Origin: Bacteroidota bacterium
GTDB lineage: Bacteria; Bacteroidota; Bacteroidia; Flavobacteriales; Schleiferiaceae
Direction: 5' to 3'
Length of the DNA: 21,603 nt
Assembly (NCBI GenBank): GCA_003023665.1
Contig: PXYR01000012.1
Location: 1-21,603 of the forward strand
Positions 15,574-21,603 of this stretch are shown here, piece by piece. The position numbers and the translations under genes are program-made. How positions within the stretch are numbered: the stretch's first letter is position 1; each line of letters starts with the position of its first letter. Under the pieces are notes generated by a model. The model was not told the origin of the DNA. It did not search any database and saw only the letters and a program-made list of their open reading frames with translations.

Positions 15574-17061
15574 ATGTCTAAAACGATTAAGAAGCTCCTC
15601 GTTGCAAATAGAGGAGAAATTGCCTTGAGAATAATGAGGAGTGCCCGTGAAATGGGTATTCAAACTGTAGCAGTATACTCAGATGTTGACCGCAGAGCAC
15701 CTCATGTCTTGTTTGCAGATGAGGCTGTTTTACTTGGTTCTGCACCATCCTCAGAAAGCTATTTACGTGGAGATAAAATCATTTCTGAAGCATTAAAGCT
15801 AGAGGTGGATGCCATACATCCAGGCTATGGCTTTTTAAGTGAAAACGCCTCTTTTGCCCAAGCCGTTGAAGCCGCAGGGATAATATTTGTTGGACCTAGG
15901 CCTCATGCAATAGAAATAATGGGGGATAAGCTCAGTGCAAAAGCAGCAGTAAGTGAATTTGATGTTCCGCTCGTTCCAGGTTCTGATGGCGAAGTAGTTG
16001 AGGTTGAAAAGGCCATGTCACTTGCTTCAGAAATTGGATTTCCTGTTATGATTAAAGCCAGTGCTGGCGGAGGGGGAAAAGGAATGAGGATTGTTGAAAA
16101 TCCGAACGAATTTGTATCACAAATGGAGCGCGCAGTGAGCGAAGCTACGAGTAGTTTTGGCAATGGATCTGTGTTTGTGGAAAAATATGTTAAAGATCCA
16201 AGACATATAGAAATTCAAGTTTTGGCGGATGAACACGGTAATGTTGTTCATCTCTTTGAACGCGAATGTTCCATACAGAGAAGACATCAGAAAGTTATAG
16301 AAGAGGCTCCTAGCGTTGTGCTTTCGGAGGAACTCCGAACTCAAATGGGTGAAGCTGCAGTAAACGTTGCAAAATCATGTGATTATCGTGGAGCAGGCAC
16401 GGTAGAATTTATTTTTGAGCCCGGGGGTAAGTTTTACTTTTTGGAAATGAATACGCGTTTACAAGTGGAACACCCCGTGACTGAGCAAATAACGGGTATT
16501 GATTTGGTAAAAGAGCAAATCAAGATTGCCGAAGGTAAAAAGTTGGCTTTCTCTCAGGAGGACTTAACAATACAAGGACATTCAATTGAAGTAAGAGTTT
16601 ATGCCGAGGATGCCGCACAGAATTTCATGCCTGCTACGGGGAAACTGCATGAATATAGACGCCCTCAAGGTTTGGGTGTTCGGGTTGATGACGGTTTAGA
16701 ACAGGGCATGGAAATTAGTATATACTATGATCCAATGATTGCTAAGTTAATCACGTTCGGTGCTACGCGTGATGAGGCGATTGCCAGAATGAAAAGAGCA
16801 ATCTCCGAATACAGAATTTCTGGTGTGCATACTACCCTCGATTTCGCCGAATTTGTCTTAAACCATAAAGCATTTGTTGAAGGTGATTTTGATACACATT
16901 TTGTTTCCAAGTATTTCACAGAAAATTCTTTGCAAAATGAAGATTCAGCCTTAGAAACAATCGCTGCTGCTGCTGTGGCAAATATTTTGCAAGAAAAAAA
17001 GACACATCAATCTGTGGTCACAAATGAAACAACTTCTCGTTGGAAATCAAATCGTTCGTAG
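15574..17061 (+). CDS. accC: Biotin carboxylase subunit of acetyl-/acyl-CoA carboxylase
   Basis: ATP-grasp enzyme that carboxylates biotin on a carrier protein with bicarbonate and ATP, feeding a carboxyltransferase that makes malonyl-CoA or methylmalonyl-CoA. In 495 residues: LLVANRGEIALRI (8-20), HPGYGFLSEN (82-91), glycine-rich ATP loop GGGGKGM (165-171), the FERECSIQRRHQK segment (228-240), catalytic MNTRLQVEHPVTE (292-304) and YYDPMIAKLI (384-393). It is longer than the roughly 450 residues of E. coli AccC; the extra C-terminal tail ends TSRWKSNRS, resembling Bacteroidota acyl-CoA (propionyl-type) carboxylase alpha subunits. No biotin carrier or carboxyltransferase gene is adjacent, so acetyl- versus propionyl-CoA cannot be settled. 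There is no fused carrier domain: no biotinylation motif such as MKM is present. The last 38 bases overlap the DUF4294 gene. Confidence 0.93.
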   Translation: MSKTIKKLLVANRGEIALRIMRSAREMGIQTVAVYSDVDRRAPHVLFADEAVLLGSAPSSESYLRGDKIISEALKLEVDAIHPGYGFLSENASFAQAVEAAGIIFVGPRPHAIEIMGDKLSAKAAVSEFDVPLVPGSDGEVVEVEKAMSLASEIGFPVMIKASAGGGGKGMRIVENPNEFVSQMERAVSEATSSFGNGSVFVEKYVKDPRHIEIQVLADEHGNVVHLFERECSIQRRHQKVIEEAPSVVLSEELRTQMGEAAVNVAKSCDYRGAGTVEFIFEPGGKFYFLEMNTRLQVEHPVTEQITGIDLVKEQIKIAEGKKLAFSQEDLTIQGHSIEVRVYAEDAAQNFMPATGKLHEYRRPQGLGVRVDDGLEQGMEISIYYDPMIAKLITFGATRDEAIARMKRAISEYRISGVHTTLDFAEFVLNHKAFVEGDFDTHFVSKYFTENSLQNEDSALETIAAAAVANILQEKKTHQSVVTNETTSRWKSNRS

Positions 17062-17707
17062 GAGACTTTGCCTGATTGCTCTTCTTTTTTACCTAGGCTG
17101 TTCGGCACAAGTGGATACTTTGAGTCGGATTGAAAACGGTGCCTCTCCTTTAGTTGGCCAATTGGTCATAGAGGGGGACACTATTCCCTGGACCGTTTTA
17201 GATGAGGTTTTATTCGTTCCTAAACCAACTTTAAATGATTTTCAAGCTCGTAGAAATTATTATTTGTTGACTAAAAAAGTTAGAAGAGTATACCCATTTG
17301 TTCGCGAGGCAGCACTTAGAATGGATAGCGTGAATATAGCCTTAGAAGGCATTGATAGGCGAAGACAGCGAAGAAAGTATACCAAACAATACCAAAAGTA
17401 TTTGGAAGAAAAGTTCGAACCCGAACTCAGAAAATTAACTAGGAGTGAAGGTCAAATATTGTCCAAACTCATTTACCGCGAAACTGGTCTGCCCGTATAT
17501 GAGATTATCAAAACCTATCGCAATGGATTTAGTGCCAGGTTTTGGTCCATGACAGCTTGGTGGTATGATATTGATTTAAAGAGACCTTATGACCCGATTA
17601 ATGATCCAGAAGATCAACTCATTGAGAATATTTTGATTCGGAAATTTATATCCGGACAGCTAAAGCCTGCTCGGGCGGACGAATTGGAAAGATACCAACG
17701 AAAATAA
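17024..17707 (+). CDS. Exported DUF4294 protein
   Basis: A 227-residue protein of the Bacteroidota family DUF4294. A basic N-terminus with RRR at 12-14 and a hydrophobic stretch (15-25) form a signal peptide. Cys26 in YLGCSAQ could be a lipoprotein cysteine, but the -3 residue is Tyr, so ordinary cleavage after CSA is also possible. The mature domain holds the family core: ARRNYYLLTKKVRRVYPFVREAA (a long basic helix), EGQILSKLIYRETG, TYRNGFSARFWSMTAWWYDIDLKRPYDP. It contains many Arg, Tyr and Trp residues. Function unknown; I recognise no catalytic motif. The ATG at 17024 lies in another frame 38 bases before the accC stop; no later start codon keeps the signal peptide, so the overlap seems real. 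No Shine-Dalgarno sequence is visible, which is usual in this phylum. Confidence 0.85.
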   Translation: MKQLLVGNQIVRRRLCLIALLFYLGCSAQVDTLSRIENGASPLVGQLVIEGDTIPWTVLDEVLFVPKPTLNDFQARRNYYLLTKKVRRVYPFVREAALRMDSVNIALEGIDRRRQRRKYTKQYQKYLEEKFEPELRKLTRSEGQILSKLIYRETGLPVYEIIKTYRNGFSARFWSMTAWWYDIDLKRPYDPINDPEDQLIENILIRKFISGQLKPARADELERYQRK

Positions 17708-17710
17708 CTC

Positions 17711-18442
17711 TTAAAGAAGTGCTTTAGCGGACTCCAAATCTTCAGGTGTGTCTATACTTAACGGTTTTACTGGTGCTGTTGCAATGGCCCAAGTGTTGCC
17801 GTTTTCTATCCATCTTAGCTGCTCCAAGGATTCTGCCTTTTCCAAGGGTGTAGGTGAAAGATTACAATATTGATGTAACGCTTTGGGGGTGTAAGCATAA
17901 ACTCCAATATGTTGGAATCTTTGGATATTACCGTCTCTGGACGATGGTATTGGGTTTCTTGAAAAGAAAATAGCTTCATTTTGACAATTGCTCACCACGT
18001 AAACATTGGATGAGGAAGTATGGTCAGTAATTGGAGCACGTAGTGTAGCCGCCTGCGGTTGGGTGGTTTCAAGCAGTTGAATTAAAGGACTAAGGACTTC
18101 CTCAGAAATAAAAACCTCATCTCCTTGAACATTAATGATGTAATCGAATTCATCTTTGATTAGCTCATAAGCCTCCAAGGTTCTAGTCGTACCATTTAAA
18201 TGGTCCTTCGTAGTCTTTATACATGGTATTTTGAGCGATTCACAAACTGAATGAACTTGATCAGAATCCGTGGCTACATAAACGTCGTGAATAACATTCT
18301 TTACTCCGTTGAATGTATGTGCAATCAATGGTAAATCACCCAGCATTTTGAGAGGCTTGTTGGGCAAGCGCTCAGCACCTAATCGCGCAGGAATAATAAC
18401 TAGATATTTATTCTTATTAGACAAATTCCGCAACGGCTTCAA
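17711..18442 (-). CDS. kdsB: 3-deoxy-manno-octulosonate cytidylyltransferase (KdsB), non-ATG start
   Basis: Makes CMP-Kdo from CTP and Kdo for the inner core of lipopolysaccharide. Motifs: nucleotide-binding IIPARLGAERLPNKPL (16-31), ATDSD (57-61), HLNGTTR (81-87; usually HxSGTxR), metal-binding INVQGDEVFI (103-112; usually QGDEPx), HIGVYAYT, PLEKAESLEQLRW, and the C-terminal SIDTPEDLE. No ATG lies near the start. The longest form shown begins at TTG 18442 and overlaps the response regulator gene by 26 bases; in-frame TTG codons at 18433 and 18424 are alternatives. The 18424 TTG would give about 237 residues starting just before KYLVIIPAR, closest to the usual N-terminus. Its stop is 3 bases from the converging DUF4294 stop. 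Function is confident; the exact start is not. Confidence 0.9.
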   Translation of the reverse strand: MKPLRNLSNKNKYLVIIPARLGAERLPNKPLKMLGDLPLIAHTFNGVKNVIHDVYVATDSDQVHSVCESLKIPCIKTTKDHLNGTTRTLEAYELIKDEFDYIINVQGDEVFISEEVLSPLIQLLETTQPQAATLRAPITDHTSSSNVYVVSNCQNEAIFFSRNPIPSSRDGNIQRFQHIGVYAYTPKALHQYCNLSPTPLEKAESLEQLRWIENGNTWAIATAPVKPLSIDTPEDLESAKALL

Positions 18443-18782
18443 TTAAATCTTTAGCCTTGAAGGGTTTTGTAAGGTATTTTTTTGCGCCTAAAGCTTTTCC
18501 CGCAGCAATGTCGTATTTACTTACCATAGCGGAAACCACGATGATTGGAATCTCATAAATCTGTTGATCCGTCCATTTCTTCATCATGAGTTCATAACCA
18601 TCCATATCAGGCATAAGAATATCTGTTACTATCAAATCTGGTTGAAAACCAGTGACTTTTTCCATGGCATCTTTGCCATTTATAGCGGTTTGCACCTCAT
18701 ATCCTTGAAGTTCTAAAATTTCTGAAATACTCAGGCGGATCTGCTCGTGATCATCCACTATAAGGATACGTTTGGCGCTCAT
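18417..18782 (-). CDS. Single-domain response regulator (CheY-like receiver)
   Basis: A 121-residue receiver domain without an output domain. Key residues are intact: acidic pair Asp10-Asp11, phosphoacceptor Asp54 in IVTDILMPDMDG, Ser84 in IVVSAM, and Lys106 in YLTKPF. It should be phosphorylated by a histidine kinase, but none is encoded nearby. The protein may signal through protein contacts as CheY-like proteins do, or act as a relay. The stop codon lies inside the 5' end of kdsB, so the two are likely co-transcribed with kdsB second. The start ATG at 18782 is only 6 bases from the divergent J-domain gene start at 18789. Link to envelope synthesis through kdsB is possible but only by position. 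Confidence 0.93.
   Translation of the reverse strand: MSAKRILIVDDHEQIRLSISEILELQGYEVQTAINGKDAMEKVTGFQPDLIVTDILMPDMDGYELMMKKWTDQQIYEIPIIVVSAMVSKYDIAAGKALGAKKYLTKPFKAKDLIEAVAEFV
18767..18774 (+). promoter_or_regulatory. -7 promoter motif before the J-domain gene
   Basis: TACGTTTG matches TAnnTTTG exactly and ends 14 bases before the ATG at 18789. It lies inside the first codons of the divergent response regulator gene, as any promoter here must because the gap between the two starts is 6 bases. No -33 TTG is visible at the usual distance. Confidence 0.35.
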
Positions 18783-18788
18783 ATAAAA

Positions 18789-19757
18789 ATGTTTGATGAT
18801 GGAACCCTTGTGAATGGCACAAAAGAGTTCTCGCGTTTTTTTACTTTTATTCTCTCATTGATAAAAGCTCATGTGAAAATAAACAAAGCGCTTGATATTC
18901 TAAAATTAGATAAGCTCCCTTTTTCAAAAGATACAATTGAGGAGGCCTACAAGCGTCGTGCAAAAGCATTACATCCGGACATTGGTGGTTCAGAGGAAGC
19001 CTTCAAAGAATTACAGCAAGCTTATAATACCGCATTAAATGCTTTGGTCATTGCTTCCAATGTGAGCAATGTTACCCCTGAAGAACTTGCATTAAAAAAG
19101 AAAAGGGATGTAATGCGTGAGGCTATGCTCAAGAAAAGGGCACAGGAAGATTATCTAAGAAATGTTCAAGCAACAAAATGGATCAAGCGTATTCTTTTTT
19201 CTTTGATTTGCCTAATTGTCTTCTTTCTCATTAAACCTTGGGTAAATAGCTTCATAGTAGAGAGGAATCCAGAAGAACGAATGGCTACAGTGGTATATAC
19301 CGATCGTACAGATAAATTCTTTGTGAATTGGCAATTTGAGGGTGAGACTTATAAGAAAATGTTTAAAGGTCGATTTGTGGAAGGGAAATGGTTAATATCA
19401 GATGCAGGTATGCCAGTCTTGTTGGGGAACAACTATATAGTGAGGTTCAACGCGTCTAATCCCAAATTTGCTGTTTTAAAGGATAAATTCATCAGCCCTG
19501 AGACTGCGGAGGTTTACTACAATATTGTTAGACACTCCATTGCTGATAAGCTTGGTCTAAGCTTAGAAGATCCTGCTGTTATTTGTATGTATTGGAGCAT
19601 CTTAGATAGATTTGGTGTGGACGGCTTGGCTCATGTTTTGTTTTCTAAGACGCCTTTTTTAAAGAATTGGTACCACAATGAAAACACATATAAAGGTCTT
19701 GTTGCGTCAGAAGAATACCAAAATTTGTACAGAAGTTGTTTAGTTCAAGCGGAGTAA
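18789..19757 (+). CDS. Membrane-anchored J-domain (DnaJ-like) protein
   Basis: A 322-residue protein. Residues about 32-84 form a J-domain: LDILKL, a helix II rich in K/R (EEAYKRRAKA), the essential HPD motif (62-64) in LHPDIGGSEEAF, and helix III with LQQAYNTAL. J-domains stimulate the ATPase of DnaK-type Hsp70 chaperones. A charged linker (100-134) precedes one membrane helix (about 135-156, FSLICLIVFFLI), then a C-terminal domain of about 165 residues rich in aromatic residues (FFVNWQFEGETYKKMFKGRF, AEVYYNIV, VICMYWSILDRFGV) that I do not recognise. The glycine/phenylalanine-rich and zinc-finger regions of true DnaJ are absent. The likely start is ATG 18789; an upstream in-frame GTG at 18747 would overlap the response regulator gene and adds nothing family-like. 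A GTG at 18873 is a shorter alternative. The C-terminal domain may select clients at the inner membrane. Confidence 0.8.
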   Translation: MFDDGTLVNGTKEFSRFFTFILSLIKAHVKINKALDILKLDKLPFSKDTIEEAYKRRAKALHPDIGGSEEAFKELQQAYNTALNALVIASNVSNVTPEELALKKKRDVMREAMLKKRAQEDYLRNVQATKWIKRILFSLICLIVFFLIKPWVNSFIVERNPEERMATVVYTDRTDKFFVNWQFEGETYKKMFKGRFVEGKWLISDAGMPVLLGNNYIVRFNASNPKFAVLKDKFISPETAEVYYNIVRHSIADKLGLSLEDPAVICMYWSILDRFGVDGLAHVLFSKTPFLKNWYHNENTYKGLVASEEYQNLYRSCLVQAE

Positions 19758-19773
19758 ATTGAATTCCTACCTA

Positions 19774-19781
19774 TAACTTTG
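19774..19781 (+). promoter_or_regulatory. -7 promoter motif before hisS
   Basis: TAACTTTG exactly fits TAnnTTTG and ends 23 bases before the hisS ATG, inside the 47-base gap after the J-domain gene. No TTG lies at a proper -33 distance. It suggests hisS has its own promoter instead of depending on the upstream gene. Confidence 0.5.
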
Positions 19782-19804
19782 TCATAATATGTCATTGTCT
19801 CATT

Positions 19805-21145
19805 ATGAAACCTGGATTAGCTAAAGGTACCCGTGATTTTTCCTCGCAAACTGTTCAAAAACGTCAGTACATCATTTCTGTGCTCAAAGAACAGTTTGAG
19901 TTAAGAGGATATGATCCTATTGAGACACCATCGTTTGAAAACCTCAAGACGCTAACTGGCAAATACGGCGAAGAAGGAGATCGTTTGATTTTTAAAATCT
20001 TGCGTTCTGGAGATTTTACTTCAAAGACTTCTGAAGAAGAATGGCAGCAGAAGAATCCTCAAATCCTGTCTTCAAAAATTGCAGATAAAGCGCTGCGATA
20101 TGATTTAACGGTTCCTTTCGCACGTTATGTAGTACAAAATCGAAATGACTTGGTGTTTCCATTTAAACGGTACCAAATTCAACCTGTTTGGCGTGCTGAT
20201 AGGCCTCAAAGAGGAAGGTTTAGAGAATTTTACCAGTGCGATGCTGACGTTATTGGCTCGGATAGTTTATGGCAGGAGGTAGAGCTTATTCATATTTATG
20301 ACGGTGCTTTTACTGGGCTTGGCTTATCAACTACAATTAAGATTAATAACCGTAAGATATTGGCCGGAATGGCAGAGGTATTGGAAGTTTCCGATCAGTT
20401 TACTGCATTCACGGTAGCCATAGATAAATTGGATAAAATAGGTCCTCAAGGGGTGTTAGATGAAATGAAGGCCAATGGCTTCAATGAAGACGCCATTGCC
20501 ACATTTAATTCATGGCTTAGAGATGGCATAGATGAAGACAAGCTTTCCGCATTATTATCTACAAGTTCAATTGGACAGGAGGGGATAGAAGAGCTTCGGT
20601 TTGTATTGTCAAATGCTTCCTCCGGACTACAAAGTGCGGACATTAAATTTGATTTTACCCTTGCTCGGGGATTGAATTATTACACCGGGACAATTTTTGA
20701 AGTTAGTGCCAAGGGCATTGAAATGGGCAGTATTGGAGGTGGAGGAAGATATGCTGACCTCACCAGTATATTTGGTATGAAAGATACTTCTGGTGTTGGA
20801 ATCAGTTTTGGTTTGGACAGAGTATATCTGTGCTTAGAAGAATTGAATTTATTTCCAGACACCGTCACCAAACGGGCTTCCATACTATTTGCCAATTTTG
20901 GTAGTAAGGAAAGCAAGACTGCTTTTGAGTGGATACAAAAGTTGGTTGCCCTAGGAATTCGAGCCGAACTTTATCCTGATGCGGTGAAGATGAAGAAACA
21001 ATTTGACTTTGCAAATAAGAAGCAAATTCCATTCATAGCTTTGGTAGGTGAGAATGAGATTGGAGCAGGAAAAATACCTGTAAAAAATCTACAATCTGGT
21101 GAGCAGCTGCAGATGGATTTACAACAAATAGAAAAATTATTCTAA
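19805..21145 (+). CDS. hisS: Histidyl-tRNA synthetase
   Basis: Class II aminoacyl-tRNA synthetase that charges tRNA-His. The 446-residue protein has KGTRDF near the N-terminus (7-12), ATP/histidine-binding LRYDLTVP (97-104), motif 2 PFKRYQIQPVWRADRPQRGR followed by FREFYQCDADVIG (119-151), the histidine-specific motif RGLNYYTG (288-295), and motif 3 in SGVGISFGLDRV (329-340). The C-terminal anticodon-binding domain (about 360-446) is present, with AELYPDAVKMKKQFDFANK and the closing PVKNLQSGEQ region. Length fits the bacterial enzyme with a small insertion around residues 200-275. The 3' end overlaps the converging decarboxylase-like gene by 9 bases. Its own -7 motif precedes it. Confidence 0.97.
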   Translation: MKPGLAKGTRDFSSQTVQKRQYIISVLKEQFELRGYDPIETPSFENLKTLTGKYGEEGDRLIFKILRSGDFTSKTSEEEWQQKNPQILSSKIADKALRYDLTVPFARYVVQNRNDLVFPFKRYQIQPVWRADRPQRGRFREFYQCDADVIGSDSLWQEVELIHIYDGAFTGLGLSTTIKINNRKILAGMAEVLEVSDQFTAFTVAIDKLDKIGPQGVLDEMKANGFNEDAIATFNSWLRDGIDEDKLSALLSTSSIGQEGIEELRFVLSNASSGLQSADIKFDFTLARGLNYYTGTIFEVSAKGIEMGSIGGGGRYADLTSIFGMKDTSGVGISFGLDRVYLCLEELNLFPDTVTKRASILFANFGSKESKTAFEWIQKLVALGIRAELYPDAVKMKKQFDFANKKQIPFIALVGENEIGAGKIPVKNLQSGEQLQMDLQQIEKLF

Positions 21146-21603
21146 AACCTTTCTCCAAAAAGAGGGGGAGTTGTGTTCCGGCTTCATTAAAACGCTCCTA
21201 ATCACGACTAATTCATCTGTTTCCCATTCTAGGTTCCAAGGACAATTTTCTCTTGTTAATTTGAGTAATGCTAAATGGATGTTATTGTTGGCTTTCCGCT
21301 CAAAAAAATCTCGATTAAGTCTACTGATTTGGCTGCTGTTACTCCCCTTTAAGGAGAATACACAAATATCTAATTCAGGTTCAAGGCTCCAAAAACCCAT
21401 ATTCTGAGCCATACGATGAAGACCCGTTGCCGCATGCAGGCTTTCTTCTAAACGAGCGGCAAACTTTCCTGATTTCTCCAAAGGAAATTTTTGAAGTGTT
21501 GCCCATAAGGCGGCGGCACCTGAACCTGCTCGTGAACATTCCAAGGTGATTTCACCTAGATGCAATGCGTTACTCGTAAAATATGTATATGGGCTATCGT
21601 GCT
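21137..21603 (-). CDS. PLP-dependent decarboxylase-like enzyme, C-terminal part (cut by window edge)
   Basis: The minus-strand frame is open through the right edge, so this is the C-terminal fragment (154 whole codons visible) of a longer protein. The visible start reads HDSPYTYFTSNALHLGEI followed by TLECSRAGSGAAALWATLQ, a pattern typical of group II pyridoxal-dependent decarboxylases (glutamate/aromatic amino acid decarboxylase superfamily) just after the PLP lysine region, and later SLEPELDICVFSL, matching the small C-terminal domain. The PLP lysine itself lies outside the window. A TTG at 21565 could be read as a start, but the in-frame codons before it continue the family sequence. Substrate cannot be judged. 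Its last 9 bases overlap the 3' end of hisS. Confidence 0.7.
   Translation of the reverse strand, partial: HDSPYTYFTSNALHLGEITLECSRAGSGAAALWATLQKFPLEKSGKFAARLEESLHAATGLHRMAQNMGFWSLEPELDICVFSLKGSNSSQISRLNRDFFERKANNNIHLALLKLTRENCPWNLEWETDELVVIRSVLMKPEHNSPSFWRKVLE

Noticed and set aside
17712..17726. TAAAG-5-CTTTA inverted repeat at the DUF4294/kdsB junction as a terminator
   Set aside because: The stem is only 5 bp and AT-rich, with no T-tract; it is close to chance expectation.
18747..18788. GTG start 14 codons upstream of the J-domain protein start
   Set aside because: It would overlap the divergent response regulator gene start and adds no family-like sequence; ATG at 18789 is more plausible.
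21137..21565. A separate 142-residue protein starting at TTG 21565
   Set aside because: The frame is open to the window edge and the preceding codons (HDSPYTYFTSNA) continue the decarboxylase-like family sequence, so this is a cut larger gene.

Overview
The window reads as an ordinary chromosomal stretch from a Bacteroidota bacterium, most likely Flavobacteriales-like. The evidence is lineage-typical families: a secreted protein with a type IX secretion (T9SS) type B sorting domain, DUF349, DUF4159 and DUF4294 proteins, and a PG_1098-type THUMP-like methyltransferase. Exact TAnnTTTG motifs (the Bacteroidota -7 promoter element) sit just ahead of several start codons. A KdsB gene for Kdo activation indicates a Gram-negative envelope with lipopolysaccharide. 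I cannot name a genus. I saw no tRNA, rRNA, CRISPR array, insertion sequence, integrase or phage gene. No gene-free stretch exceeds about 155 bases.

Layout. (1) Bases 1-6502, minus strand: a tight run read as TPR protein > DUF368 membrane protein > aroE > DUF349 protein > uvrB, with uvrB cut by the left edge; the first three genes overlap and the rest lie 0-4 bases apart. (2) 6657-9235, plus: a GlmM-type hexosamine phosphate mutase, then a cysteine desulfurase. (3) 9237-15439, minus: DUF4159 > AI-2E-family transporter > THUMP-like methyltransferase > large T9SS-exported beta-propeller/PKD protein. (4) 15574-17707, plus: a biotin carboxylase with an overlapping DUF4294 protein. (5) 17711-18782, minus: a single-domain response regulator, then kdsB, which appears to use a TTG start. 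(6) 18789-21145, plus: a membrane-anchored J-domain protein, then hisS. (7) 21137-21603, minus: the C-terminal part of a PLP-dependent decarboxylase-like enzyme, cut by the right edge.

How the genes fit together. Several products bear on the cell envelope: GlmM makes the precursor of UDP-GlcNAc for peptidoglycan and lipid A, KdsB activates Kdo for lipopolysaccharide, DUF368 proteins recycle the undecaprenyl-phosphate carrier, and the T9SS cargo is exported to the surface. The others serve DNA repair (UvrB), aromatic amino acids (AroE), sulfur mobilisation, acyl-CoA carboxylation and translation (HisS). I did not find a convincing new defence, mobile or biosynthetic system. The items most worth a second look are the conserved-looking TPR/DUF368/AroE/DUF349 overlap operon, the methyltransferase coupled to a membrane transporter, the J-domain protein with an unrecognised C-terminal half, and the regular placement of -7 promoter motifs.
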